Shown: in pieces, positions 55,993 through 64,000 of the stretch
Numbering within the stretch: the first letter of the stretch is position 1
Layout: each line of letters starts with the position of its first letter
The notes under the pieces: generated by a model
Seen by the model: the letters and a program-made list of their open reading frames with translations, nothing else
The model's database searches: none
What the model was told of the DNA's origin: nothing
Position numbers and translations under genes: made by a program
Assembly (NCBI GenBank): GCA_016715505.1
Contig: JADJZY010000034.1
Coordinates: 62,001-126,000, forward strand
Direction: 5' to 3'
Source of the DNA: Bacteroidota bacterium
GTDB taxonomy: Bacteria; Bacteroidota; Bacteroidia; Chitinophagales; Chitinophagaceae
DNA: 64,000 bases

Positions 55993-58452
55993 CTATATAT
56001 TTTTTTTCTTTCTGAGGGTATTATAGTCGAGAAAAAAGATCACCCTTGCATTGAATTCAAAAGCCTTGGGTTGCCGAATAATTTGTGAAACATTTCGATA
56101 ATAGGAATTGTCTCTTTGTTCATTTAAAATATATGCATCATTCAACCATTGTTTATAACTCAAAACAATCCGACTGCCCGGCCTGAACATCCAATTAAAA
56201 AACACATCCACATTTTGTAGATTATAATTCTCATCCAAACCGCCCATACTATTTTGAATATTGTTTTTCCAGGAGCCATCTTCCGATAAAGTGTGTAATG
56301 AAATATAACGAATGCGGGAATGGTAATGTCTGAAACGGCCTGTAAAATTCATCAAAGGACTCAGGTTCAATTTCAAACTGAGTTCTCCGGAATTTTCTTT
56401 CACATCCCTGCGGCCGGCAAGTGGTTCATTGATTACCGAATTATAAGTGGCATATCCAAGATTACTCTGATCGTTTTTGTACCACATGGTCAGATTCACT
56501 TCCAGCTTTTGACCAAAACGATAACGCAATCCTTGTTCCGTATAAATGTACCCTGTATGTGGCTCGCCGGCATGACCGTAGCCAAAATAATAACTCCAGA
56601 ATAATTTTTTTCGACTATCTGAGCTCCCACTATATGATCCAAACAGGTAAGGAAATAATTTTAGTTTTTTACCAAAGCTCCGAAATTGGTAATAGTCAAT
56701 GGGTGCATAAGGTTTGCTTTCCAACGAAAAAGTCATATCCCAAAAGTTCTTAAACAATAAAAAAGTACTTAATTCGGCCTGATAAAATTTGAAGGAATAA
56801 GGTTGGGTATTCCAATGCCACTGATGGGTAGTATTTATTTCATACAATTGTAAGCGAGGTGATTTGGGTTTGTTTTCTCTCCAGGCTAATTGCAAAAACT
56901 GTTTACTATTGTTATAATCAAATTGAATACCGAGATCACTCTGATCATATTGGGGTGATAAGTAATCAACTCCGATGGTATATCTGAACCGGCCGGAAAT
57001 TTTTGATTGTTCAATGCCTACCGCACTTCCCGTAAACCATTTTTTTGACAAATTTTGGATCGCACTGATTCGAGGAAATACACTTAAAACCATGGTTTCG
57101 GAACGAAAAAAATGATTCCATTTGATGGCGCTCACATTGGCCATTGTCTGACTATTATTTCGATAAACATTGGTATTGGTCAAATTCACAAACGATTGCC
57201 CCTTGAGGGTTTGATCCAAAACAAATACATTAAAATTATTGAGTCCTTCGGTTTGTTTTAAAAATCTTTGTCCACTTTGTTTATCCCGAATTCTTGCATA
57301 TGAAGGCGCTCCTAAAGCATTAAAAATACCGATACCTGTTTTTTGTTTCGTTCGCCCTGAAATTTTAAAGGCATTATACAGGGAAGTAATATTGGGGTTT
57401 CGTTCGATTTCAAATTGAGAGGTATCTCCATATGTGGATCGAATCTGATGATAGCCCTCCGGTTGAGCTCCTATTCTACGACTGTACAAAAGACCGAGTT
57501 TATTAAAAAGTTCAGTACCTTCTGTAAAAAATGGTCGATTCTCGGTGAGTTGTTGTTCGAAAGGCGACAAATTACGGATAACATTATCAGAAATAACCTG
57601 CGAGAAATCGGGAATCAGCGTCAGGTCGAGGGTGAAAGATTCATTGATTCCGTATTTAACATCTAATCCTCCACTTCTTAACCATCGATGTTCTCTTTGG
57701 CCTTGAAAGGGTTGACTAAAATATCCGGTTGACAGATATGGAAATAAAAACAAACGCAAAGGTGGCTGAATATTGTCGAGCCCATCTAAAACACCTGATT
57801 GCGCCAGAAAACCCTGTTTCTGGGGATTTACCGGATTCCAATAACTGCTTTCATTTTTAGCACGCACCATTCTTAAAAAATTAATGCCCCATGATTGAAT
57901 TTTTTGATCAGAAAAGCGCAGGGCTGAAAAAGGAATTTCAATTTCCACCGTCCAGGCATCCTTCTGAATTTGGGTTGCTGAATTCCAAACGGCATCCCAG
58001 CTGATATCACCATACTCATCGCCTTCAAACAAACGTTCTTCCTGCTGAACACCCTTGCTGCTGACCCGAAAGGCAAAACCATTTTGATGATCATTATAAG
58101 TATCTAAAAAAACACTAAATACATCCGCATTGATCCGATTTAATCCATCTCTCGGAGAAAGTTGTAAACTATGCAAAGCCGAAGGCTGATACAATTTTGC
58201 GGCAATAAAAATCGATTGATTGGTATAACCCATTCTTACTTCAGAACGATATTCCGAAGGTTGGTCAGGACTTGGAACTGTTTGGGTAAACCCTTCACTA
58301 GGTTCAATACCTTGCCAAACCGCATCATTGATTTGCCCGTCAATTTTAGGATCCTGCGTCAAACGCACAATATTTAAATGCCTTTGTGCAAGGACAGGAC
58401 AGGCAGCCAAAATGAGGACCAATAAATAAACAATGAATCGATTCACAATCAT
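55993..58452 (-). CDS. DUF5916 outer-membrane protein with family 9-type carbohydrate-binding domain
   Basis: About 819 residues from ATG 58452 (an in-frame TTG at 58455 adds one residue). Signal peptide VNRFIVYLLVLILAACPVLAQ. A CBM9-like beta domain at about 35-190 (KIDGQINDAVWQGIEPSEGF, VFLDTYNDHQNGFAFRVSSKG, WTVEIEIPFSALRFSD), then the DUF5916 region with the conserved RENRPFF-like LTENRPFFTEGTELF and a C-terminal beta-barrel rich in aromatic residues. Function unknown; the CBM9-like part suggests glycan or peptide binding at the cell surface. Sits next to the TonB receptor, transcribed the same way but with separate promoters. Confidence 0.87.
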   Translation of the reverse strand: MIVNRFIVYLLVLILAACPVLAQRHLNIVRLTQDPKIDGQINDAVWQGIEPSEGFTQTVPSPDQPSEYRSEVRMGYTNQSIFIAAKLYQPSALHSLQLSPRDGLNRINADVFSVFLDTYNDHQNGFAFRVSSKGVQQEERLFEGDEYGDISWDAVWNSATQIQKDAWTVEIEIPFSALRFSDQKIQSWGINFLRMVRAKNESSYWNPVNPQKQGFLAQSGVLDGLDNIQPPLRLFLFPYLSTGYFSQPFQGQREHRWLRSGGLDVKYGINESFTLDLTLIPDFSQVISDNVIRNLSPFEQQLTENRPFFTEGTELFNKLGLLYSRRIGAQPEGYHQIRSTYGDTSQFEIERNPNITSLYNAFKISGRTKQKTGIGIFNALGAPSYARIRDKQSGQRFLKQTEGLNNFNVFVLDQTLKGQSFVNLTNTNVYRNNSQTMANVSAIKWNHFFRSETMVLSVFPRISAIQNLSKKWFTGSAVGIEQSKISGRFRYTIGVDYLSPQYDQSDLGIQFDYNNSKQFLQLAWRENKPKSPRLQLYEINTTHQWHWNTQPYSFKFYQAELSTFLLFKNFWDMTFSLESKPYAPIDYYQFRSFGKKLKLFPYLFGSYSGSSDSRKKLFWSYYFGYGHAGEPHTGYIYTEQGLRYRFGQKLEVNLTMWYKNDQSNLGYATYNSVINEPLAGRRDVKENSGELSLKLNLSPLMNFTGRFRHYHSRIRYISLHTLSEDGSWKNNIQNSMGGLDENYNLQNVDVFFNWMFRPGSRIVLSYKQWLNDAYILNEQRDNSYYRNVSQIIRQPKAFEFNARVIFFLDYNTLRKKKNI

Positions 58453-58512
58453 CAACTTAAAGAAAGATATCTTTTAAAAAGGTTCGTAAAATGAAACAAC
58501 CACTCATTCACA

Positions 58513-58537
58513 AAAGGCCACCTCAAGGGTGGCCTTT
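58513..58537 (-). terminator. Intrinsic terminator after the 230-residue barrel gene
   Basis: AAAGGCCACC (58513-58522), a 5-base loop, GGTGGCCTTT (58528-58537); on the minus strand the stem ends in a T run. Confidence 0.8.
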
Positions 58538-58555
58538 CTAATGCTACTGGAGCAA

Positions 58556-59248
58556 TTATTTTTTCCAAAGTCCACGTCCGAAATACCAAACGATAGACAA
58601 GTTGTATGGATTACGCCAAACATTGAAACCAGCGTTTGTTGTATTCACAGTGTTATTAGCACCATCATAATCTGTTTTCATTGAGCTAACGCCTAAACCA
58701 GCGATATCAGCTTGTAATGCCAATGCATTGTAAGGAGTGAAAGAGAAACCGAAATTAGCGGCTCCACCAACACCATTACGAATACCAGACTGAGCCAAAA
58801 CCGGTGTAGTTACAGCACCATTTACAGCATCTGTTTCGAAAGAACCAGTAGATAAACCCAAGTTAGCAGATGTATAGAACGCGAACCAGTTGTTTAATGG
58901 GAAATATTTCTGAACATAAACACCGAAATTAACGTCTGTAGCTCTCATATCTGTTTTTGTCAAAACTGGAGACTGAGTCATTACATCTTCGATGGTAGTA
59001 TTAGAGATACCAAAATTTACACCTAATTCCAGGTTGTCAACAACCATATAACCTACTGTAGGATTAAATGAAATTCTTGTTTCTCTGTAAACCGGATCTA
59101 AATCTGGATCAACTTTTTCTGAATTTACGCCCATGCCCAAACGAACAACCACATTACCTTGTGAAGTAGCAGTACGCGTTCTTTTTCTTTGAGCATCCAC
59201 TGAAAGCGCTGATACTATCATCAACGAGAAAATAATCAATTTTTTCAT
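58556..59248 (-). CDS. Outer-membrane beta-barrel protein, 230 residues
   Basis: 230 residues. Signal peptide LIIFSLMIVSALSVDAQ, then alternating hydrophobic strands (VVVRLGMGVNSEKVDPDL, TVGYMVVDNLELGVNFGISN, VNFGVYVQKYFPLNNWFAFYTSANLGLSTGSF, GVGGAANFGFSFTPYNALALQADIAGLGVSS) and the aromatic end FNVWRNPYNLSIVWYFGRGLWKK. This is the small eight-stranded OmpA/OmpW-like barrel common in Bacteroidota. Structural or porin-like role inferred. It has its own promoter (25 bases before the start) and terminator. Confidence 0.85.
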   Translation of the reverse strand: MKKLIIFSLMIVSALSVDAQRKRTRTATSQGNVVVRLGMGVNSEKVDPDLDPVYRETRISFNPTVGYMVVDNLELGVNFGISNTTIEDVMTQSPVLTKTDMRATDVNFGVYVQKYFPLNNWFAFYTSANLGLSTGSFETDAVNGAVTTPVLAQSGIRNGVGGAANFGFSFTPYNALALQADIAGLGVSSMKTDYDGANNTVNTTNAGFNVWRNPYNLSIVWYFGRGLWKK

Positions 59249-59273
59249 ATATACTTTTTTTTGTTTTACGTGC

Positions 59274-59281
59274 CAAAAGTA
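59274..59281 (-). promoter_or_regulatory. -7 box of the beta-barrel gene
   Basis: CAAAAGTA on the plus strand reads TACTTTTG on the minus strand, 25 bases before the start at 59248. Confidence 0.5.
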
Positions 59282-59367
59282 TTATAACATTTTTACATTT
59301 AAAAGCATTTTTTTGATTTTCTTTGTTTGGTCATTTGACACAACAAAAACCTTAAACGAACTTAAAA

Positions 59368-59949
59368 ATGAAAAAAGGATTATTAGCCCTACTGATTATT
59401 GTCGGCGTATTGGCCATTTGGGCCTGGAGAGCCTATAACGGACTGGTTCCAATGGATGAAAATGTAAAGGAAAAATGGGCCAAAGTGCAATCACAGTATC
59501 AAAGAAGAGCCGATTTGATACCCAATTTGGTGAATACCGTGAAAGGTGCCGCCAATTTCGAGCAAAAAACCCTTACCGATGTGATCGAAGCCCGCGCCAA
59601 AGCCACTCAAATGAAAGTGGATGCGAATGACTTAAGCCCTGAAAAATTGCAAGAGTTTCAGGCCGCACAAGGTCAATTGAGTCAAGCATTGGGGCGATTG
59701 ATGATGATTACTGAAAATTACCCTGAACTCAAGGCCACCGAACAATTTCGAGATTTGAGTGTTCAACTGGAAGGGACTGAAAACCGAATTACCACTGCCC
59801 GCAACGATTTCAATGAGTCGGTGAAAGAATACAACACAAAAGCCCGCCGTTTTCCTTTGAACTTATTTGCGTCTCTTTTTGGCATGAAGGCTAAATCAAT
59901 GTTTGAAGCAGACCCGAACGCACAAAAAGCACCGACCGTTCAATTCTAA
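59368..59949 (+). CDS. lemA: LemA-family protein
   Basis: 193 residues. An N-terminal membrane helix (LLALLIIVGVLAIWAWRAYNG), then the helical LemA domain: MDENVKEKWAKVQSQYQRRADLIPNLVNTVKG, EQKTLTDVIEARAKATQM, LGRLMMITENYPELKATEQFRDLSVQLEGTENRI and YNTKARRFPLNL. Membrane-bound, with the helical bundle probably outside the cytoplasm. Followed three bases later by two TPM-domain genes, the usual LemA neighbourhood, which suggests envelope or membrane-protein quality control. Confidence 0.93.
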   Translation: MKKGLLALLIIVGVLAIWAWRAYNGLVPMDENVKEKWAKVQSQYQRRADLIPNLVNTVKGAANFEQKTLTDVIEARAKATQMKVDANDLSPEKLQEFQAAQGQLSQALGRLMMITENYPELKATEQFRDLSVQLEGTENRITTARNDFNESVKEYNTKARRFPLNLFASLFGMKAKSMFEADPNAQKAPTVQF

Positions 59950-59952
59950 AGC

Positions 59953-60402
59953 ATGTGGTTTCGCAAAAGCACTCCGCTGTTTTCACAATCCGAAATTCAG
60001 ACCATACAACAAAAGGTCAAAGTCAGTGAAGCGAACACTTCGGGAGAAATTCGCATATATATAGAAATGCATTGCACATGGATGGAACCGGTTCGAAGAG
60101 CCGCAGAAATTTTTCATGAATTGAAAATGTTCCACACGGTGAACCGAAATGCAGTGCTGATTTATCTGGCCTGTGCCGATCATGATTTTGCGATGTATGC
60201 AGACAAAGGCATTTATGAAAACGCAGACCCCGGATTTTGGGAATTGGAAGCAAAAAAGTTAGCGCAAAACTTTCATCAAAAAGCTTACATGGATGGGCTT
60301 ATTGGAGCTGTAGATGCAGTTGGAAAGCTGCTTACACAGCACTATCCTTTGCATGGCGAAAATAAAAATGAACTACCAGATGAAATTATTTTCGGCAAAT
60401 AG
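59953..60402 (+). CDS. TPM-domain protein without signal peptide
   Basis: 149 residues. TPM-domain pattern: FSQSEIQTIQQKVKVSEANTSGEIRIYIE, AEIFHELKMFHTVNRNAVLIYLACADHDFAMYADKGIYENADPGFWELEAKKLAQNFHQKAYMDGLIGAVDAVGKLL. No signal peptide or membrane helix, so cytoplasmic-facing or soluble. Between lemA (three bases) and the second TPM gene (overlap of about 35 bases), a coupled operon. Family members include thylakoid-repair TLP18.3 phosphatases; activity here is not demonstrable. Confidence 0.87.
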   Translation: MWFRKSTPLFSQSEIQTIQQKVKVSEANTSGEIRIYIEMHCTWMEPVRRAAEIFHELKMFHTVNRNAVLIYLACADHDFAMYADKGIYENADPGFWELEAKKLAQNFHQKAYMDGLIGAVDAVGKLLTQHYPLHGENKNELPDEIIFGK

Positions 60403-61216
60403 TTGGGGAAAACACGTGTTGTTGTTTATCGCCTTTCTGATCACCAATTCGAATGGGTTCAGTCAGGTGGATGCCAATGGATTTCATACATTCATACCCG
60501 ATCCACCCAATCCCCCGATGTTGGTGAATGACTTTGGAGACATGCTCAGCCCTGAACAGGAATTTAGCCTGGAAAGTAAGCTCTTAAAGTATGAACAAAC
60601 CACCAGTAACGAAATCGTATTGGTCACTGTTTCCACCTTAAATGATATGGAAGTCAGTGAATATGCTTTGGAAACCGGCCGAAAATGGGATATTGGAAAA
60701 GCCAAGAAAAAAAATGGCGTTCTGATGCTGGCTTCTTCCGGTGATCGAAAAATTTGGATTGCGCCGGGTAGCGGTTTATCAGGTGTTTTGCCCGATATTG
60801 TTGTTGGTCGAATTGTTCGAAACTCTATCATTCCGCGCTTTAAGGAAGGCAATTATTATGGCGGCTTTGATGCCGGAATTGAAGAAATCATGGCTGCTGC
60901 GAGGGGTGAGTTTACCAGCGATGAAACCATAAGGGCCAAGCCAATACCTGTATGGATGGGGGTGTTTTTAATAATCATGTTTGGAATACTCTTCTTCGTT
61001 GTTTTCTACCTCATGAGTAAAGCCAAAGGCGTATATGTAAGTCGACGTGGGTACAAATATGATGATGCCGGCTGGGGAGGCGGTGGTTGGTTCGGAGGTG
61101 GTTCCGGCGGTGGAAGTTGGGGCGGCGGAAGCAGTTCTGGTGGCGGTGGTGGATTTGGCGGATTTGGTGGCGGCGGTGGTGGATTTGATGGCGGTGGCGC
61201 AGGAGGAAGTTGGTAA
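60368..61216 (+). CDS. Exported TPM-domain protein with glycine-rich tail
   Basis: About 282 residues from ATG 60368 (ATG 60380 is a close alternative; a start at 60314 lies deep inside the previous gene). Signal peptide LLFIAFLITNSNGFSQ. TPM domain at about 35-175 (VNDFGDMLSPEQEFSLESKLLKYEQTTSNEIVLVTV, GRKWDIGKAKKKNGVLMLAS, KIWIAPGSGLSGVLPDIVVGRIVRN, GNYYGGFDAGIEEIMAAARGEF). One membrane helix (VFLIIMFGILFFVVFYLM) and a cytoplasmic tail of about 45 residues that is almost all Gly, Ser and aromatics. This YgcG-like layout goes with LemA. The overlap with the preceding gene indicates translational coupling. Confidence 0.88.
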   Translation: MNYQMKLFSANSWGKHVLLFIAFLITNSNGFSQVDANGFHTFIPDPPNPPMLVNDFGDMLSPEQEFSLESKLLKYEQTTSNEIVLVTVSTLNDMEVSEYALETGRKWDIGKAKKKNGVLMLASSGDRKIWIAPGSGLSGVLPDIVVGRIVRNSIIPRFKEGNYYGGFDAGIEEIMAAARGEFTSDETIRAKPIPVWMGVFLIIMFGILFFVVFYLMSKAKGVYVSRRGYKYDDAGWGGGGWFGGGSGGGSWGGGSSSGGGGGFGGFGGGGGGFDGGGAGGSW

Positions 61217-61253
61217 TACAAACACTGCGTAAAGACTATCCCAACTAGATCTT

Positions 61254-62228
61254 TTAGGACATCTCCTCTTTCACCCGGATGATGACATTCCCGGTTTTTT
61301 GGCCGGATTGAACATAAGTATAAGCCTCTACCAATTGACTTAATTGAAAGTAACGATCTATTACCGGCCTAAATACACCCAATTCAGCCAATTTCTTCAA
61401 AAACAAAACATCTTGCTGATTGATACTCGGCAAAGGAAACAATAGTTTTTTTCCGCCCCATAAAGGTGTCGTTAAAGCCAGTAAAACGTTGACACCATAT
61501 TTGCCCAATTCCGTAGAAATGTAGATGCCCTTCTCGGTTAATAGAGGTTTGCATTGGGCAAAGGAATTTTTACCAACTGCATCGAAAATAAATTCAAATC
61601 GCTGATCTGTTTTTGTAAAATCCTGTGTTTGATAATCGATAACTACATCGGCGCCGAGATTCTTTACTAAGTCCAGATTTTGGGTATTGGAAACAGCTGT
61701 AACATGTGCCCCAAAATATTTGAGCAATTGAACGGCTGCAGAACCAATAGCTCCTGTAGCACCGTAAACCATCACCTGATGACCTGCCTGCACCTTGGCT
61801 GCACGAATATCAGCAAGTGCATAATGTGCTCCTTCCGTTAAGGCCGCTGCCTGATCAAATCCTAAATTATCGGGCATGGTGGCAATCGCATCCGTTTCAG
61901 CAATGGCTATAAACTCTGCGTGAGCCCCAAAGGTTTTGTCGTTATAACCAAATACGCGATCACCCATTTGAAACGATGTTACTTCTGCACCAACTTCAAC
62001 AACCACTCCTGCAAATTCGCAACCCAAGATGGGGAATTTAGGGCGAAAGAGTCCGCTCCAGAAACGGGAAATAAAATATTCAGCACTACGAAATCCGCTG
62101 TCAGTGCGGTTTACGGTAGCTGCATAAATTTCAACCAATACTTCATTTGCTTTTGGTTGAGGTTTTTTCCAATCTACATATTGTGCGACTTCGGGAGGGC
62201 CATACTTTTTATGAATAACTGCTTTCAT
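61254..62228 (-). CDS. NAD(P)-dependent medium-chain dehydrogenase, quinone-oxidoreductase-like
   Basis: 324 residues. MDR fold: GroES-like domain at about 1-120 (PILGCEFAGVVVEVGAEVTSFQMGDRVFGY), Rossmann domain with GATGAIGSAAVQLLKYFGAHVTAVSNTQN. The catalytic-zinc Cys/His ligands of alcohol dehydrogenases are absent, so it belongs to the zinc-free quinone-reductase branch (QOR/Zta1 type). Reduces quinones or enones with NADPH, by family. Monocistronic. Confidence 0.9.
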   Translation of the reverse strand: MKAVIHKKYGPPEVAQYVDWKKPQPKANEVLVEIYAATVNRTDSGFRSAEYFISRFWSGLFRPKFPILGCEFAGVVVEVGAEVTSFQMGDRVFGYNDKTFGAHAEFIAIAETDAIATMPDNLGFDQAAALTEGAHYALADIRAAKVQAGHQVMVYGATGAIGSAAVQLLKYFGAHVTAVSNTQNLDLVKNLGADVVIDYQTQDFTKTDQRFEFIFDAVGKNSFAQCKPLLTEKGIYISTELGKYGVNVLLALTTPLWGGKKLLFPLPSINQQDVLFLKKLAELGVFRPVIDRYFQLSQLVEAYTYVQSGQKTGNVIIRVKEEMS

Positions 62229-62433
62229 TCATTAATATTTTGTTTGATTAAATGATTCTTTGCAAGCCTTTTTCCGAAAAACAAGTAAATATGTTTTGCG
62301 AAAAATGGAAATTAATCAGGGGATTAACTGCAATGAACATCCACAAAATCAAAAGTAAATTGGATTCCGTTTGGAATAGTCCAGAGATGGATGAACGGCA
62401 AAACAAGTGCTTTGAAAACCATCCAATTAATAA

Positions 62434-63399
62434 TTATTCGTCATCATAAATTTTCATGCGGAAAACAAAGAGACAACCAAAAAGGGCTGGTATGATTAAA
62501 TTAATGAGCCACAATAAAATGGTGGCAGTTACAATGCCCACATGATTTTGACTAAGAGGTGCCAGAAAATATAAAGCAGTTTCGCCACGAATACCGATTT
62601 CGGCAATGGCGATGGTTGGCACGATGGCCATCGCCCAAAAAATTAACCAAATCGTCAAAACCATATCAACGAGAGGAACATCCACCCAAAGCAATTTCAG
62701 GAGCAACACAAATTGGGTCGTATAAATGCCATAACGAAGAAAAGACAAGAATAAAATTCTCAATAATTGCGAAGCATGAAAACGTCGAACAATTAATAAG
62801 TAGGTTTTGACTTTTCGGAGGAAGGGAATGGCCGATAATTTTTCGACGAAAGTGGGCAAGTTAAAATAAAAATAGCCCAGCACAATACATAAAACCAAAC
62901 TACCCGCCAGTAACCAATAAATCCATTGCGTGCTTTTTACCTGATTGATGTAATAAATTAAACCAATGAGTCCCAAAAACCCCGTCACAATTAATTGGGC
63001 AAAACTACCTACAATGGTTACCGTGATACCTTGCAGTTTATGGACATTCCTTAAAAATAAAATTCGGCCCATGTATTCACCAATTCGATTGGGTGTAATC
63101 ACCGAAACTGCCAAACCTGTAAGCACCGATTGTAAAGATGTCCACAACGAAAATCGCTCTGTACCTAACAAAAGATATCGCCATTTTTGGGCCTCTATGG
63201 TCCAATTCAGCACCATGAGAAAAACAACAGACACCAATAGATAAATTCTTCGGGCATCCCATTCCAAAAACATTTGATGCAAAATTTCCTGAAGGTCCTC
63301 TTGTCGTCGTAATTGGTTGTAAAGCGCATAGGCCATCCAAAAAAACAAAACAAGACCAATCGAGGTCTTGAAAATTAATTTAATACTTTTGTTCCTCAC
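62434..63399 (-). CDS. Flippase-like membrane protein (LPG synthase transmembrane family)
   Basis: 321 residues starting at GTG 63399. About eight membrane helices (e.g. LIFKTSIGLVLFFWMAYALY, IYLLVSVVFLMVLNWTIEAQKW, ITVTIVGSFAQLIVTGFLGLIGLIYYI, WIYWLLAGSLVLCIVLGYFYF). Resembles the AglD/lysylphosphatidylglycerol-synthase transmembrane family (TPNRIGEYMGRILFLR loop), proteins that flip or handle lipids. The soluble synthetase half of MprF is missing. Divergent from ruvC with start codons 20 bases apart. Confidence 0.82.
   Translation of the reverse strand: MRNKSIKLIFKTSIGLVLFFWMAYALYNQLRRQEDLQEILHQMFLEWDARRIYLLVSVVFLMVLNWTIEAQKWRYLLLGTERFSLWTSLQSVLTGLAVSVITPNRIGEYMGRILFLRNVHKLQGITVTIVGSFAQLIVTGFLGLIGLIYYINQVKSTQWIYWLLAGSLVLCIVLGYFYFNLPTFVEKLSAIPFLRKVKTYLLIVRRFHASQLLRILFLSFLRYGIYTTQFVLLLKLLWVDVPLVDMVLTIWLIFWAMAIVPTIAIAEIGIRGETALYFLAPLSQNHVGIVTATILLWLINLIIPALFGCLFVFRMKIYDDE
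63384..63391 (+). promoter_or_regulatory. Possible -7 box of ruvC
   Basis: TACTTTTG, 28 bases before the TTG start at 63420; it overlaps the first codons of the divergent flippase-like gene. Confidence 0.35.
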
Positions 63400-63419
63400 G
63401 CCCTGTAAAAATACTGCGC

Positions 63420-63950
63420 TTGCATCGGAAAACTGAGATAATTTTAGGCATTGATCCGGGTACCCTCATTCTGGGTTATGGTTTAATAGAAATCAAAAAC
63501 CGCAAACCGGCCTTGATTGAAATGGGCGTACTAAAATTGGGCGCTTACAAGGATACCTATCAGCGATTACAAATGATTTATCAGAAGATTTTGGAATTGC
63601 ATAAAAATTTTCAACCACAGCAATTTGCCATTGAGGCCCCTTTCTTCGGGAAAAATGTGCAGAGTATGCTCAAATTAGGCCGAGCACAGGGTGTTGCGAT
63701 TGCTGCTGCCATGCAGGTTGGTTTGAGTGTGGAAGAATATTCTCCCAAAAAAATTAAACAATCGGTGACGGGAAATGGCAATGCCAGCAAAGAACAGGTT
63801 TGGAAGATGTTGCAGCAAACTTTAAATTTTGAAGGGCGGCCTGAATTTTTGGATGCTACCGATGCGGTCGCGGTTGCACTTTGCCATCATTATCAAACAA
63901 GCATACCGGGATTGGGCAAACAAAAAGAACAAGGTTGGGATGCCTTTTAA
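63420..63950 (+). CDS. ruvC: Holliday junction resolvase RuvC
   Basis: 176 residues, usual length. RNase-H fold endonuclease that cuts Holliday junctions after RuvAB branch migration. Catalytic acids: Asp in ILGIDPGT, Glu in FAIEAPFFGKN, and Asp residues in EFLDATDAVAVALCHH. DNA-contact loop SPKKIKQSVTGNGNASKEQV. Start codon TTG 63420, because no ATG precedes the GIDPG strand. Followed six bases later by another gene start. Confidence 0.94.
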   Translation: MHRKTEIILGIDPGTLILGYGLIEIKNRKPALIEMGVLKLGAYKDTYQRLQMIYQKILELHKNFQPQQFAIEAPFFGKNVQSMLKLGRAQGVAIAAAMQVGLSVEEYSPKKIKQSVTGNGNASKEQVWKMLQQTLNFEGRPEFLDATDAVAVALCHHYQTSIPGLGKQKEQGWDAF

Positions 63951-63956
63951 AGAACA

Positions 63957-64000
63957 ATGCCCATCGAATTAAAAAATAGTTGTGGCTTATACATTGGGTG
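63957..64000 (+). CDS. Start of an unidentified gene, cut by the window edge
   Basis: ATG 63957 opens an uninterrupted frame (MPIELKNSCGLYIG) to the end of the window. It lies six bases after ruvC, so it is probably in the same operon. Too short to identify. Confidence 0.4.
   Translation, partial: MPIELKNSCGLYIG

Noticed and set aside
61006..61221. Proline-rich and Ala/Thr-rich frames opposite the TPM gene, and the short G-rich tandem pattern at 61070-61215
   Set aside because: Antisense shadows of the glycine-rich tail; the repeat pattern is codon-level low complexity, not a CRISPR or satellite.
62252..62449. 65-residue plus-strand frame between the oxidoreductase and flippase-like genes
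   Set aside because: No promoter, no family resemblance, and the end runs into the opposite gene; likely chance.
1..64000. tRNA, rRNA, CRISPR array, prophage or complete insertion sequence
   Set aside because: Looked for on both strands; no cloverleaf with CCA-proximal motifs, no spaced direct repeats, no phage or transposase gene was seen.

Overview
The window is chromosomal DNA of a member of the Bacteroidota, probably from the Chitinophagales/Saprospirales side of the phylum (the exact family is inference). The support is: Bacteroidota -7 promoter boxes (TAnnTTTG) upstream of many genes and few Shine-Dalgarno sites; secreted proteins ending in type IX secretion (T9SS) sorting domains; phylum-typical families (DUF4199, DUF4249, DUF5916, BatA, carboxypeptidase-regulatory TonB receptors); and a DarA/DarB dialkylresorcinol pair. 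No rRNA, tRNA, CRISPR array, prophage or full insertion sequence was found. Most of the window is ordinary core genome.

Layout. 1-2.0 kb: ECF sigma factor and its membrane/outer-membrane partner. 2.45-8.9 kb: ALDH7-type dehydrogenase, then a BatA / dihydroorotase-like / DUF4199 / glycosyltransferase operon. 8.9-12.7 kb: a small gene and a four-gene operon (DUF2589 protein, two unrecognised proteins, a subtilase without signal peptide), the best candidate for an undescribed system. 12.9-17.3 kb: CotH-like T9SS protein, a 241-bp MITE-like element and a TonB-receptor-type protein. 17.6-21.3 kb: alpha ribosomal operon infA-rpmJ-rpsM-rpsK-rpsD-rpoA-rplQ. 21.6-25.7 kb: gyrA and a TPR protein. 25.9-27.6 kb: thioesterase and cinA. 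27.6-34.5 kb: two T9SS cargo proteins and a LuxE-like protein. 34.5-40.5 kb: lipoprotein, aroQ, YceI, pckA, ferredoxin-iscX, an NtrC-type regulator and DUF721. 40.5-45.2 kb: pntA1-pntA2-pntB followed by an NSS transporter and its 48-residue small subunit. 45.6-48.4 kb: TonB, DUF4249, trxB. 48.5-52.7 kb: DAACS symporter, membrane protein, darA, darB. 52.8-64 kb: rluF, TonB receptor, DUF5916, beta-barrel protein, lemA and two TPM genes, oxidoreductase, flippase-like protein, ruvC.

Sequence quality dominates interpretation. At least 14 single-base indels, almost all in short homopolymers, break nine otherwise coherent genes, including gyrA (essential) and pntB. They look like consensus errors, not decay, so I describe these genes as intact across the break and give the position of each break. 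A second window-wide pattern is that seven genes have the -7 box only 3-7 bases before the start codon, which predicts leaderless or nearly leaderless mRNAs.
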